NCBI GenBank assembly: GCA_026391115.1
Contig: JAPLER010000147.1
Location: forward strand, 1 to 17,468
Direction: 5' to 3'
Origin: Bacteroidota bacterium
GTDB taxonomy: Bacteria > Bacteroidota > Bacteroidia > Chitinophagales > Chitinophagaceae
DNA: 17,468 nucleotides
This document shows positions 1-6,923 of this stretch, one piece after another; the stretch's first letter is position 1, and every line of letters begins with the position of its first letter. A program made the translations under genes and the position numbers. The notes under the pieces are model-generated. The model saw nothing but the letters and a program-made list of their open reading frames with translations, was not told where the DNA came from and did not search any database.

Positions 1-122
1 TAATGATTGAAAATTATAATTCCCGCTTAAATTTTATTGCCAACAGTTATTTATCTCTGTTATCTATTTTCACTTGTTTTTATTGATATCCGTCCTACTT
101 ATCTCAAGTTGATTCAATAGCT

Positions 123-158
123 ATAAAAAAAAGCCCAATTACATAATGTAATGAGGCT
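123..158 (-). terminator. Rho-independent terminator of the DoxX-like gene
   Basis: Read on the minus strand, AGCC and ATTACAT-type arms (132-144 with 146-158 on the plus strand) form an 11-bp stem with a 2x2 internal mismatch and a very tight loop. A run of eight T follows on the minus strand (125-132 region). It lies about 25 bp past the stop of the DoxX-like gene, where the transcript of the DUF1599/DoxX pair should end. Confidence 0.75.
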
Positions 159-182
159 AAAAATTCATCATAACTGGTTAGG

Positions 183-1283
183 TTATTTCATCAAATCATC
201 AACATCAACTCCTGCTACTTTACTCAATATTGTAGCTCCTTGCATTAAAAAAATTGTTGGATTTACTCTTGCAGCAGTTTTAATTTCAGTGGCATCACAA
301 GTAAAAATTGGAATGCCATTAAAACCGCTTGTAGCAATACCTTCTTTATCATTTGTAACAATAAATATTGGTATTTTAGTTTTGGTATAGCTTTCAATAA
401 TATTCAATATTGCTGCTTTATCGCTGGCAGTTATTTTAGAAAAATCCTTAACAAATATTAAAACATAATTTTCTTTAATATCAAGTATTGCTTGGGTTGT
501 GTCGTTTCCACTAGCAGTAGTTAAACTAAAGTTGGCAATCTTTGCAGTGTTATTGCCTTTACGCACAACTTTTTGTTCCATACTTCCTTCTATAAATTGA
601 TATGTAGTATCGTTATAATCTGCTGGATAATTTTCTCCTACAATTTCAACAACTTTACCATTGTGATTAAATTTCATTGTAGTTACAATACTATCAGAAT
701 AACTGCCAACTGGAGGTTTCATTTGCTCCAAAATGTTATTTCCTTGTTTATAAGCCAAACAATCTTTAAATGGCAAGTGATGCAATACATAAAATTCTAC
801 AAAGCCTACAAATACAAGAGTTGCAGCCAATACCGCAATTGCTTTTATTCCATTAATATGAGTTGTAATCTTACTTACTCCAAATAAAATAATTACTATT
901 AAAACAAGCAGTATAATATCCTTTGTAAATGTTTGAATGGGTGTTAGTGGAATGCAATCTCCAAAACAGCCACAAGCGTGTATTTTGCCACTAAACAAAA
1001 CATAGCTTGTTAAAAAGGTAAAGAACAAAATAAGTAGTAATAAAAGCCAAGTAAAAAACTTGGGTTTCCAACCTATAATTATACCTACTCCTGCAACAAC
1101 TTCTATAATATTTATTACAATAGCAAAGCTTAAAGAATAGTTATCCAAAAATTGAATACCCCACTTTTCAAAGAATTCAAGCATTTTAAAACTTAAACCC
1201 AATGGATCGTTAGCTTTTACTAATCCACTAAAAATAAATAATAAACCTACAAGCCATCTGCAAATTGTTACTGTTACTTTCAT
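183..1283 (-). CDS. DoxX/MauE-type membrane protein with C-terminal thioredoxin-like domain (BT_3928 family)
   Basis: The protein has 366 residues and is an inner-membrane protein. The first half has about five hydrophobic segments (near residues 7-24, 50-71, 77-97, 122-136 and 146-168). The opening CRWLVGLLFIFSGLVKANDP is the usual start of DoxX-like proteins. A cysteine cluster, CGCFGDC (C104, C106, C110), lies in the loop after the third segment, as in the DoxX/MauE families tied to thiol chemistry; a fourth Cys is at 175. The C-terminal part (about 200-366) resembles a thioredoxin fold: a YVLIFVKDF strand and a VNPTIFL stretch (about 340-346) like the cis-Pro loop, but no CXXC at the usual site. 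It lies 48 bp downstream of the DUF1599 gene on the same strand, a pairing I recall as common in Bacteroidota, so the two are probably co-transcribed. The reaction is not known. A role in envelope redox or membrane-protein maintenance is inference. Confidence 0.85.
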   Translation of the reverse strand: MKVTVTICRWLVGLLFIFSGLVKANDPLGLSFKMLEFFEKWGIQFLDNYSLSFAIVINIIEVVAGVGIIIGWKPKFFTWLLLLLILFFTFLTSYVLFSGKIHACGCFGDCIPLTPIQTFTKDIILLVLIVIILFGVSKITTHINGIKAIAVLAATLVFVGFVEFYVLHHLPFKDCLAYKQGNNILEQMKPPVGSYSDSIVTTMKFNHNGKVVEIVGENYPADYNDTTYQFIEGSMEQKVVRKGNNTAKIANFSLTTASGNDTTQAILDIKENYVLIFVKDFSKITASDKAAILNIIESYTKTKIPIFIVTNDKEGIATSGFNGIPIFTCDATEIKTAARVNPTIFLMQGATILSKVAGVDVDDLMK

Positions 1284-1331
1284 ATTATTTATGAATATTG
1301 TTTTATAAATAAGGGTTTCATTTTTTTCTCC

Positions 1332-1901
1332 TTAAGAGTTAGGAGTGCTTAATATCAAAGCAAATACAGCATAGTTAATAATATCTACATAATTAGCGTC
1401 AATCCCTTCACTAATAAGAGTTTTACCATCGTTACTCAAAATTTGTTTGATACGTTGCAACTTCATCAATATTAAATCCACAAAACTTTCCTGACTCATT
1501 TCTCTCCAGGCCTCACCATAATCATGGTTTTTGTTTTGCATTGTAGTTTTAGCAAAATCAATTTGTTGCTGATACAATTTTTCAACTTGTTCAATGGGTA
1601 ATTCTTCAACTTGAGGATTACTCAGTTCTAGCTGAATTAAACCAATAACAGCATAATTAATTATTCCTTTGAATTCATCTGCAATACCATCTGCAACAAG
1701 TTGTGCTTTTTTATCTTGAATAGTTCTTATACGCAATGCCTTAATAAAAATTTGGTCAACAACACTTATTGTTCTAAGCACTCGCCATGCTGTGCCATAA
1801 TCGGTATTCTTTTTAATAAAAACATTTTTACAACCAGTAATTATTTTATCGTATTGTTCGTTGGTATGTTGCATTTTCGCATTTATATTTTGCAGTTGCA
1901 A
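1332..1901 (-). CDS. DUF1599 domain protein, tandemly duplicated
   Basis: This 189-residue soluble protein is built from two copies of the same unit. Copy 1 (about 17-91) carries DYGTAWR at 34-40, then VDQIFIKALRI and a DEFKGIINYAV helix. Copy 2 (about 110-184) carries DYGEAWR at 127-133, then VDLILMKLQRI and YVDIINYAVFAL. This is the pattern of DUF1599, which I recall as Nucleotide modification associated domain 1. The family is all-helical and its role in cellular Bacteroidota proteins is not established. Two starts are possible: ATG at 1901, or ATG at 1874 (residue 10). The second still keeps the whole first repeat. The gene is divergent from folP, with only 12 bp between start codons if the longer form is used, so promoters must overlap coding DNA on one side. 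It heads a likely two-gene operon with the DoxX-like gene. Confidence 0.85.
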   Translation of the reverse strand: MQLQNINAKMQHTNEQYDKIITGCKNVFIKKNTDYGTAWRVLRTISVVDQIFIKALRIRTIQDKKAQLVADGIADEFKGIINYAVIGLIQLELSNPQVEELPIEQVEKLYQQQIDFAKTTMQNKNHDYGEAWREMSQESFVDLILMKLQRIKQILSNDGKTLISEGIDANYVDIINYAVFALILSTPNS

Positions 1902-1913
1902 ATTAATAAAAAG

Positions 1914-2753
1914 ATGTTTACACTAAATCTTACTAATAAAGAAATACTGTTTAAAAAACCTGCTGTTATGGGAATTTTAAACATTACGCCAGATTCATTT
2001 TACAACAAAAGTAGAAGTAAAACTATAGACGAAGCATTATGTAACGCTGAAAAAATGATTAAAGATGGTGCAACTTTTATTGATATTGGTGGACAAAGTA
2101 CTAGACCGTCTAGCGAATTGATTACTGTAGAAACTGAACTAGTAAGAGTGCTGCCAGTTGTAGAAGCTATTCATCAACGATTTCCTGAAACCTATATTTC
2201 TATTGATACTTTTTACAGTAAAGTGGCTTATGAAAGTGTTAATGCTGGAGCTTGTATAATTAATGACATTAGTGGAGGGACTATTGATATTGATATGTTT
2301 GAAACAGTTGCTCAACTAAAAGTACCTTATGTATGTATGCACATTAAAGGCACGCCACAAACAATGCAAAACCAAACCAATTATGATAATGTTGTAAGTG
2401 AAGTTTATGAGTATTTCATTTCTAAAATAGATATTGCTAACAACCTCTCAATAAAAGATTTTATTGTTGATATTGGCTTTGGATTTGCAAAAACAACAGA
2501 ACAAAATTTCGAACTGCTTAAAAATTTACCATACTTTAAATCATTAGATAAACCCCTGTTAATTGGTTTGTCAAGAAAGAGCAGTATTTACAAAACACTA
2601 GGAATAAAAGCAGTTGAAGCTTTAAATGGCACAACTGTTTTAAACACAATTGCCATTCAAAATGGAGCAGCCATTTTGCGTGTACACGATGTAAAGGAAG
2701 CTGTTGAAGTGATTGAACTTTGTAACGCTATCTATCAAAAAGATGCTTGTTAA
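1914..2753 (+). CDS. folP: dihydropteroate synthase
   Basis: The 279-residue protein has the usual length for DHPS, which condenses 6-hydroxymethyl-dihydropterin pyrophosphate with p-aminobenzoate in cytosolic folate synthesis and is the sulfonamide target. All signature segments are present in order: GILNITPDSF at 20-29, DIGGQSTRP at 57-65 (pterin/pABA loop), SIDTF, NDISGG, the CMHIKGTPQTMQ loop, VDIGFGFAKT, and the late IGLSRKS with the RVHDVKEA end. The start chosen is ATG 1914, because the frame upstream to 1701 is the antisense of the DUF1599 gene and shows no DHPS similarity. The Q in GGQSTRP replaces the E common in proteobacterial enzymes; I believe this is usual in Bacteroidota. The gene has no operon partner on its strand: the next gene, rimP, has its own promoter 43 bp downstream. 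Confidence 0.96.
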   Translation: MFTLNLTNKEILFKKPAVMGILNITPDSFYNKSRSKTIDEALCNAEKMIKDGATFIDIGGQSTRPSSELITVETELVRVLPVVEAIHQRFPETYISIDTFYSKVAYESVNAGACIINDISGGTIDIDMFETVAQLKVPYVCMHIKGTPQTMQNQTNYDNVVSEVYEYFISKIDIANNLSIKDFIVDIGFGFAKTTEQNFELLKNLPYFKSLDKPLLIGLSRKSSIYKTLGIKAVEALNGTTVLNTIAIQNGAAILRVHDVKEAVEVIELCNAIYQKDAC

Positions 2754-2796
2754 GAACTTATCGGATATTACTTTTTCATCAACTTTTTAAAATCAA

Positions 2797-2828
2797 TTTG
2801 CTCAAAACAAAACACACCTATATATTTG
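2797..2828 (+). promoter_or_regulatory. Bacteroidota-type promoter for rimP-nusA-infB
   Basis: TTTG at 2797-2800 and TATATTTG at 2821-2828 are separated by 20 bp. This fits the -33/-7 consensus (TTTG and TAnnTTTG) of the Bacteroidota primary sigma factor exactly. Transcription would start near 2833-2836, leaving a leader of about 55 nt before rimP. It is the clear entry point for the operon. Confidence 0.8.
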
Positions 2829-2848
2829 CACTGAATTAATGAAACAGT

Positions 2849-2874
2849 AGAAGGGAACGAAATCGTTCCCTTCT
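2849..2874 (+). promoter_or_regulatory. Perfect hairpin in the rimP leader
   Basis: AGAAGGGAACGA (2849-2860) and TCGTTCCCTTCT (2863-2874) are exact inverted repeats separated by AA. A real RNA would open the last pair, giving an 11-bp stem and a 4-nt loop. CTATTTT follows, and the rimP ATG is 14 nt downstream. The hairpin lies after the predicted transcription start, so it is in the operon's 5' leader. It could be a leader attenuator, a ribosome-access or mRNA-stability element, or a terminator for read-through from folP. The T-tract is short, so termination would be weak. Confidence 0.65.
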
Positions 2875-2888
2875 CTATTTTAAAAATT

Positions 2889-3356
2889 ATGACAGAAACT
2901 CAATTAGATATCATCACAGGTTTTGTAAACAGTATTTTAGAAGACAATACTGAACTTTTTTTAGTAAGCCTAAAAATTAAACCAACTAATAATATTAAAG
3001 TATATGTAGATGGTGATAATGGGATAACTGTAGAAAACTGTATTCGTATTAATCGCAAGTTGTACAAATTAATAGAAGAAAAAGGAATGTATCCTGAAGG
3101 TGATTTTAGTTTGGAAATATCTAGCCCAGGTGTTGACGAACCTTTAAAGCTATATCGCCAATACAAGAAAAACATTGGAAGAAATGTGGAGGTTGTTTTT
3201 GCAGACGATACCAAACAAGAAGGCAAATTATTTGAAGCAACAGAAACAGATATTTTAATAGAAACAACAGAAGGAAAAGGTAAAAAAGCAGTAACACAAC
3301 AAGTTCTTATTCCATTAGCCAATATAAAAAAAGCTGTGGTTCAAATAAAGTTTTAA
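2889..3356 (+). CDS. rimP: ribosome maturation factor RimP
   Basis: The 155-residue protein has the usual RimP length. It binds the pre-30S particle and assists 16S rRNA and S12 assembly in the cytosol. Visible family marks are the KVYVDGDNGITVENC strand-turn with INRKL helix in the N-terminal alpha/beta domain (about 38-58), the signature LEISSPGVDEPLK (about 76-88), and the C-terminal Sm-like barrel with GRNVEVVFADD and ILIETTEG. There is no Shine-Dalgarno sequence before the ATG, as is normal in this phylum. It is the first gene of the conserved rimP-nusA-infB operon, which joins ribosome maturation, transcription elongation and translation initiation. The nusA gap is 120 bp and contains an imperfect hairpin. 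Confidence 0.95.
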   Translation: MTETQLDIITGFVNSILEDNTELFLVSLKIKPTNNIKVYVDGDNGITVENCIRINRKLYKLIEEKGMYPEGDFSLEISSPGVDEPLKLYRQYKKNIGRNVEVVFADDTKQEGKLFEATETDILIETTEGKGKKAVTQQVLIPLANIKKAVVQIKF

Positions 3357-3361
3357 AGTAA

Positions 3362-3437
3362 GTCTTTAAGTATTGGTCTTTAGTCTTTTAAGTACTGAAA
3401 CTGTTTCATAAAGGACTAATAACTAAAGCCCAAAGAC
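3362..3437 (+). repeat. Imperfect inverted repeat between rimP and nusA
   Basis: TTGGTCTTTAGT at 3373-3384 pairs with ACTAAAGCCCAA at 3422-3433 with a single mismatch, giving a 12-bp stem around a 37-nt loop. Flanking GTCTTT (3362-3367) and AAAGAC (3432-3437) give an alternative outer pairing. Arm 1 itself repeats GTCTTT/AGTCTTT units. This degenerate 'gtcttTAgtc' low-complexity repeat looks like the simple intergenic repeats seen in many Bacteroidota genomes. It lies inside the operon transcript and could alter mRNA processing. There is no T-tract, so it is not a typical terminator. Confidence 0.55.
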
Positions 3438-3476
3438 AAGAATAATAAATATAAAATAATAAATTGTAAATGTAAA

Positions 3477-4745
3477 ATGGCAAGTATTAATTTAATTGAT
3501 GCGTTTCAAGAGTTTAAAGATGCTGAAAACATTGATAGACCCACGATGATGAAGGTGGTTGAAGATGTATTTAAAACTTTGCTTCGCAAAAAATATGGCA
3601 CAGACGAAAACTTTGATGTTATTGTAAATGCTGAGAAAGGTGACTTAGAAATTTTTCATAAAAGAGAAATTCGCCCTGATGATGATGTTGATAATCCATT
3701 GGCAGAAGTGGCATATAGCGAAGCGATTAAAATTGAACCTGACTTTGAAGTTGGTGAAGAATTAGTACAGGAAGTAGATTTGTTTGACTTTGGTCGTAGA
3801 GCAATTTTGGCTGCAAAACAAACATTAGCAAGTCGTATTGGAGATTTAAAGAAAAATGTTTTAGTAAAAAAATATGCTGATAGAATTGGAGAAATTATTA
3901 GTGCAGAAATTTATCAGGTTTGGAAAAAAGAGGTATTGTGCCTGGATGAAGAAGGCAATGAATTAATACTTCCAAAAAGTGAACAAATACCAACTGACTA
4001 CTTTAAAAAAGGAGAGAATACTAGAGCAGTTGTTGAACGTGTTGACATAAAAAATGGTACGCCAGTAATTATATTGTCTAGAACAAGCGATAAATTCTTA
4101 AACAAATTATTAGAAATTGAGGTTCCAGAAATTTTTGATGGTTTAATTGCCATTAAAAAAATTGTTAGAGAACCAGGTGAAAGAGCGAAAGTTGCTGTTG
4201 AAAGTTTTGATGATAGAATTGATCCTGTTGGTGCTTGTGTTGGTATGAAAGGTAGTCGTATTCATGGTATTGTTCGTGAATTGAAAAACGAAAATATTGA
4301 CATCATTAACTATACAACCAATATTCAATTATTGATTCAACGTTCATTAACACCTGCCAAAATCAGTTTTATGAACTTGGATAATGATAAAAAACAAGCT
4401 GATGTTTATTTAAAACCAGACCAAGTAAGTTTAGCAATTGGTCGTAGAGGTGTTAATATTAAACTTGCTAGCGAATTAACAGGTTACGAAATTGATGTGT
4501 ATAGAGATGACGAAGAACAAGTTGAAGAATTTGACTTTGATTTAGATGAATTTGCAGATGAAATTGATCAATGGATTATTGATGAATTTAAACGTGTAGG
4601 TTGCGATACAGCACAAAGCGTTCTTAAATTAAGTGATAATGAAATTGAGCGTAGAACAGATTTAGAGAAAGAAACTATTGCAGATGTAAGAAGAATTTTG
4701 CAGGATGAGATGAACAGACAAAAAGAAGAAAGTGCTAATAGCTAG
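3477..4745 (+). CDS. nusA: transcription termination/antitermination factor NusA
   Basis: The 422-residue cytosolic protein binds RNA polymerase and nascent RNA and modulates pausing, termination and antitermination. Domains in order: the N-terminal RNAP-binding domain (about 1-125, opening with INLIDAFQEFK); the S1 domain (about 130-200, with RAVVERVDIKNGTPVIILSR); KH1 with its GMKG loop (GACVGMKGSRIHGIVREL, about 250-267); KH2 with GRRG (SLAIGRRGVNIKLASELTGY, about 320-339); an acidic linker; and a short helix-hairpin-helix-like tail (WIIDEFKRVGCDTAQSVLKL onward). This is the usual Bacteroidota form without the two long acidic repeats of E. coli NusA. The ATG at 3477 begins the conserved N-terminus. 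infB follows after 85 bp. In E. coli this operon is autoregulated by NusA; the structured leader and gaps make similar control plausible here, by inference. Confidence 0.97.
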   Translation: MASINLIDAFQEFKDAENIDRPTMMKVVEDVFKTLLRKKYGTDENFDVIVNAEKGDLEIFHKREIRPDDDVDNPLAEVAYSEAIKIEPDFEVGEELVQEVDLFDFGRRAILAAKQTLASRIGDLKKNVLVKKYADRIGEIISAEIYQVWKKEVLCLDEEGNELILPKSEQIPTDYFKKGENTRAVVERVDIKNGTPVIILSRTSDKFLNKLLEIEVPEIFDGLIAIKKIVREPGERAKVAVESFDDRIDPVGACVGMKGSRIHGIVRELKNENIDIINYTTNIQLLIQRSLTPAKISFMNLDNDKKQADVYLKPDQVSLAIGRRGVNIKLASELTGYEIDVYRDDEEQVEEFDFDLDEFADEIDQWIIDEFKRVGCDTAQSVLKLSDNEIERRTDLEKETIADVRRILQDEMNRQKEESANS

Positions 4746-4779
4746 TTTTAATAAACCTAGAAAGAAAAAACAAAAGAAC

Positions 4780-4811
4780 TTGCTATAATGATATCAATAA
4801 TATTATAGCAA
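4780..4811 (+). promoter_or_regulatory. Hairpin in the nusA-infB gap
   Basis: TTGCTATAAT (4780-4789) and ATTATAGCAA (4802-4811) are perfect inverted repeats with a 12-nt loop. The stem ends 19 nt before the infB ATG. It is AT-rich and has no T-run, so it is unlikely to terminate transcription. It may shape infB translation or act as a processing site. Confidence 0.6.
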
Positions 4812-4830
4812 TAACAAATAAAAAAACTGA

Positions 4831-6918
4831 ATGTCAGAAATTAAATTACCAAGATTGGCAGCCGCTGCAACCGAGTTTAATGTTGGAAGAGATACCATCA
4901 TAGACTTACTGCATCGCAAAGGCTTTATGGATGTTGAGTTTAAAGACACAACAAAACTATCGCTTGATATGTACCAAGCTTGTATGAACGAGTTTAGTAG
5001 CGATAAAGCTGCAAAATCTAAAGCAGATTCTTTAGAAATTCCAAAATCTGCACCAAGTGAAAAGAAGAAAAGAGATGAAGCAGATTTATCTATCGGTAAA
5101 AAAGAGGCTGCTAAACCTGTTGCTGAACCAGTTGCAGAAAAACCAGTTGTAAAAGAGGCTGCGGCTACAAATAATGTTTGGAACGAAATCAAAGCAAATT
5201 CTGTTGAAGAACCTAAGCTTGAAGAAAAAGTTGAACCTGTTATTGAAGAGCCAAAAGAAGAAGTTGTAAGAATTGAAGCTCCAGAAATAGATGGTCCAGC
5301 TATTGTTGGTAAAATAGATTTAAGTGCAATTGATTCTTCTACAAAACCTAAAAAAGGAACTAAGAAAAAAGAAGAAGAAACTCCAAAACCAGTTGTTGAA
5401 GAACAACCAAAGGTTGAAGAAGTTAAACCTAAGAAAACAACAAAAAAGAAAACAGAAACTAATGAACCATTAGTTTTTGAAAAACCAGTTAGTGCTACAC
5501 CAAAAGCAGCAGAAGATGTATTTAAAATACCTTCTGCTCCCGAAACTTCAGAACCAGAAGCTCTACAACAAGCTACCGGAGTTGTTGAAAATATTGAGAT
5601 TGAAAAACTTTCTGGCCCCAAAATTTTAGGTAAAATAGAATTACCTAAAGAAAACGATACAAGGCCTAAGCCGCCAACAAGAGAAGAATTACAAAAACGT
5701 AAAAGAACACCAATACCAAATAAAGGTGCCAACATTCAACGTGTAGATTTTAGAGGTGGTAATAATCAAGACGATAGAAGACAAGGGCAACAAGGTGGTG
5801 GATTTAATAGACCTCCCGGACCTGGTGGCAATAATCAGCAAAGACCTGGTGGGGGTGGATTTAACAGAGGTGGACAAGGTGGCAACAGAAGCAATAATAA
5901 CAGACCTCCTGTTCGTGAAGATAAAGAAATTGACAAAAACGAGATTCAAGCTAAAATTAAAGAAACACAAGCTAAACTTGCTGGAAATACAGGTAGAGGC
6001 AAAAACATAAAAGCTAAACTTAAAAGAGATAAACGTAGAGAAGCTGCTGGAAATGAAGGCAACGAAAGGGAAGATAATAAACTACAGGTTACAGAATTTG
6101 TAACTGTAAGTGAACTTGCCAACTTGATGGATGTTGGCTTTACAGATATCATTAGCAAGTGTATGAACTTGGGCATAATGGTTTCTATTAACCAAAGATT
6201 AGATGCTGAGGTTATCGAATTAGTTGCAAGTGAATTTAACTTTGAAGTTGAATTTACTAATGTAGATGATGTAGAAGAAGATGATGATGACTATGAAGAT
6301 AATCCAGAGGATATGGTAAGCCGCCCTCCTATTGTAACCATTATGGGTCACGTCGATCATGGTAAAACTTCATTACTAGATTATATTAGAAGTGCTAATG
6401 TAGTTGCTGGTGAAAGTGGAGGTATTACCCAGCATATTGGAGCTTACGAAGTAACTCTTCCTGCATCTGGAAAAAACATTACATTCCTAGATACACCTGG
6501 TCACGAAGCCTTTACAGCTATGCGTGCCAGAGGTGCAAAAGTTACTGATATTGCAGTAATTGTTGTAGCTGCCGATGATGCAGTAATGCCTCAAACAAAA
6601 GAAGCTATCAGCCACGCACAAGCAGCAAGTGTTCCAATGATTTTTGCTGTTAACAAAATTGATAGAGATGGTGCAAAACCTGAGAAAATATACGAGCAAT
6701 TGTCTCAAATGAATATTTTGGTAGAAAGCTGGGGTGGTAAATACCAGTCTCAAGAACTATCTGCCAAAAAAGGTTTGAACATTGATTTGTTATTAGAAAA
6801 AATATTATTAGAAGCTGAATTATTAGAATTAAAAGCCAATCCAATACGCGAAGGAAGTGGTACTATAATAGAAGCATCGCTTGATAAAGGTCGTGGATAT
6901 GTTGCAACAATATTGTAA
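4831..6918 (+). CDS. infB: translation initiation factor IF-2, N-terminal and G-domain part (frame broken)
   Basis: This 695-codon stretch encodes the start and GTPase core of IF-2, which delivers fMet-tRNA to the 30S subunit. It has an IF2N-type domain (LAAAATEFNVGRDTIIDLLH, about 9-28), then a long Pro/Glu/Lys-rich linker and a Gly/Asn/Arg-rich linker (about 300-370), as in other Bacteroidota. A second IF2N-type segment follows (VSELANLMDVGFTDIISKCM). All G motifs are present: GHVDHGKT 506-513, GGITQHIG, DTPGHEAF, NKID 608-611 and SAK 644-646. The frame then stops at TAA 6916, right after GYVATIL at the start of domain II. About 20 codons expected next (the VxxGTxxxGDxxxAGxxxGR strand pair) are absent, and the rest of the gene continues in another frame from GTA 6915. 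An intact protein would be about 1,000 residues. As written, this product would lack domains II-IV. Confidence 0.93.
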   Translation: MSEIKLPRLAAAATEFNVGRDTIIDLLHRKGFMDVEFKDTTKLSLDMYQACMNEFSSDKAAKSKADSLEIPKSAPSEKKKRDEADLSIGKKEAAKPVAEPVAEKPVVKEAAATNNVWNEIKANSVEEPKLEEKVEPVIEEPKEEVVRIEAPEIDGPAIVGKIDLSAIDSSTKPKKGTKKKEEETPKPVVEEQPKVEEVKPKKTTKKKTETNEPLVFEKPVSATPKAAEDVFKIPSAPETSEPEALQQATGVVENIEIEKLSGPKILGKIELPKENDTRPKPPTREELQKRKRTPIPNKGANIQRVDFRGGNNQDDRRQGQQGGGFNRPPGPGGNNQQRPGGGGFNRGGQGGNRSNNNRPPVREDKEIDKNEIQAKIKETQAKLAGNTGRGKNIKAKLKRDKRREAAGNEGNEREDNKLQVTEFVTVSELANLMDVGFTDIISKCMNLGIMVSINQRLDAEVIELVASEFNFEVEFTNVDDVEEDDDDYEDNPEDMVSRPPIVTIMGHVDHGKTSLLDYIRSANVVAGESGGITQHIGAYEVTLPASGKNITFLDTPGHEAFTAMRARGAKVTDIAVIVVAADDAVMPQTKEAISHAQAASVPMIFAVNKIDRDGAKPEKIYEQLSQMNILVESWGGKYQSQELSAKKGLNIDLLLEKILLEAELLELKANPIREGSGTIIEASLDKGRGYVATIL

Positions 6919-6923
6919 AAGCA

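Noticed and set aside
1..122. Possible gene or promoter at the left edge
   Set aside because: All frames are short and interrupted, and no TAnnTTTG pair with correct spacing was found.
1701..1913. Long N-terminal extension of FolP
   Set aside because: It is the antisense of the DUF1599 gene. ATG 1914 begins a standard dihydropteroate synthase.
4803..5735. 310-codon Ser/Phe-rich open frame antisense to infB
   Set aside because: It is the complement of the low-complexity Lys/Glu/Pro linker of IF-2, has no recognisable family, and is a composition artefact.
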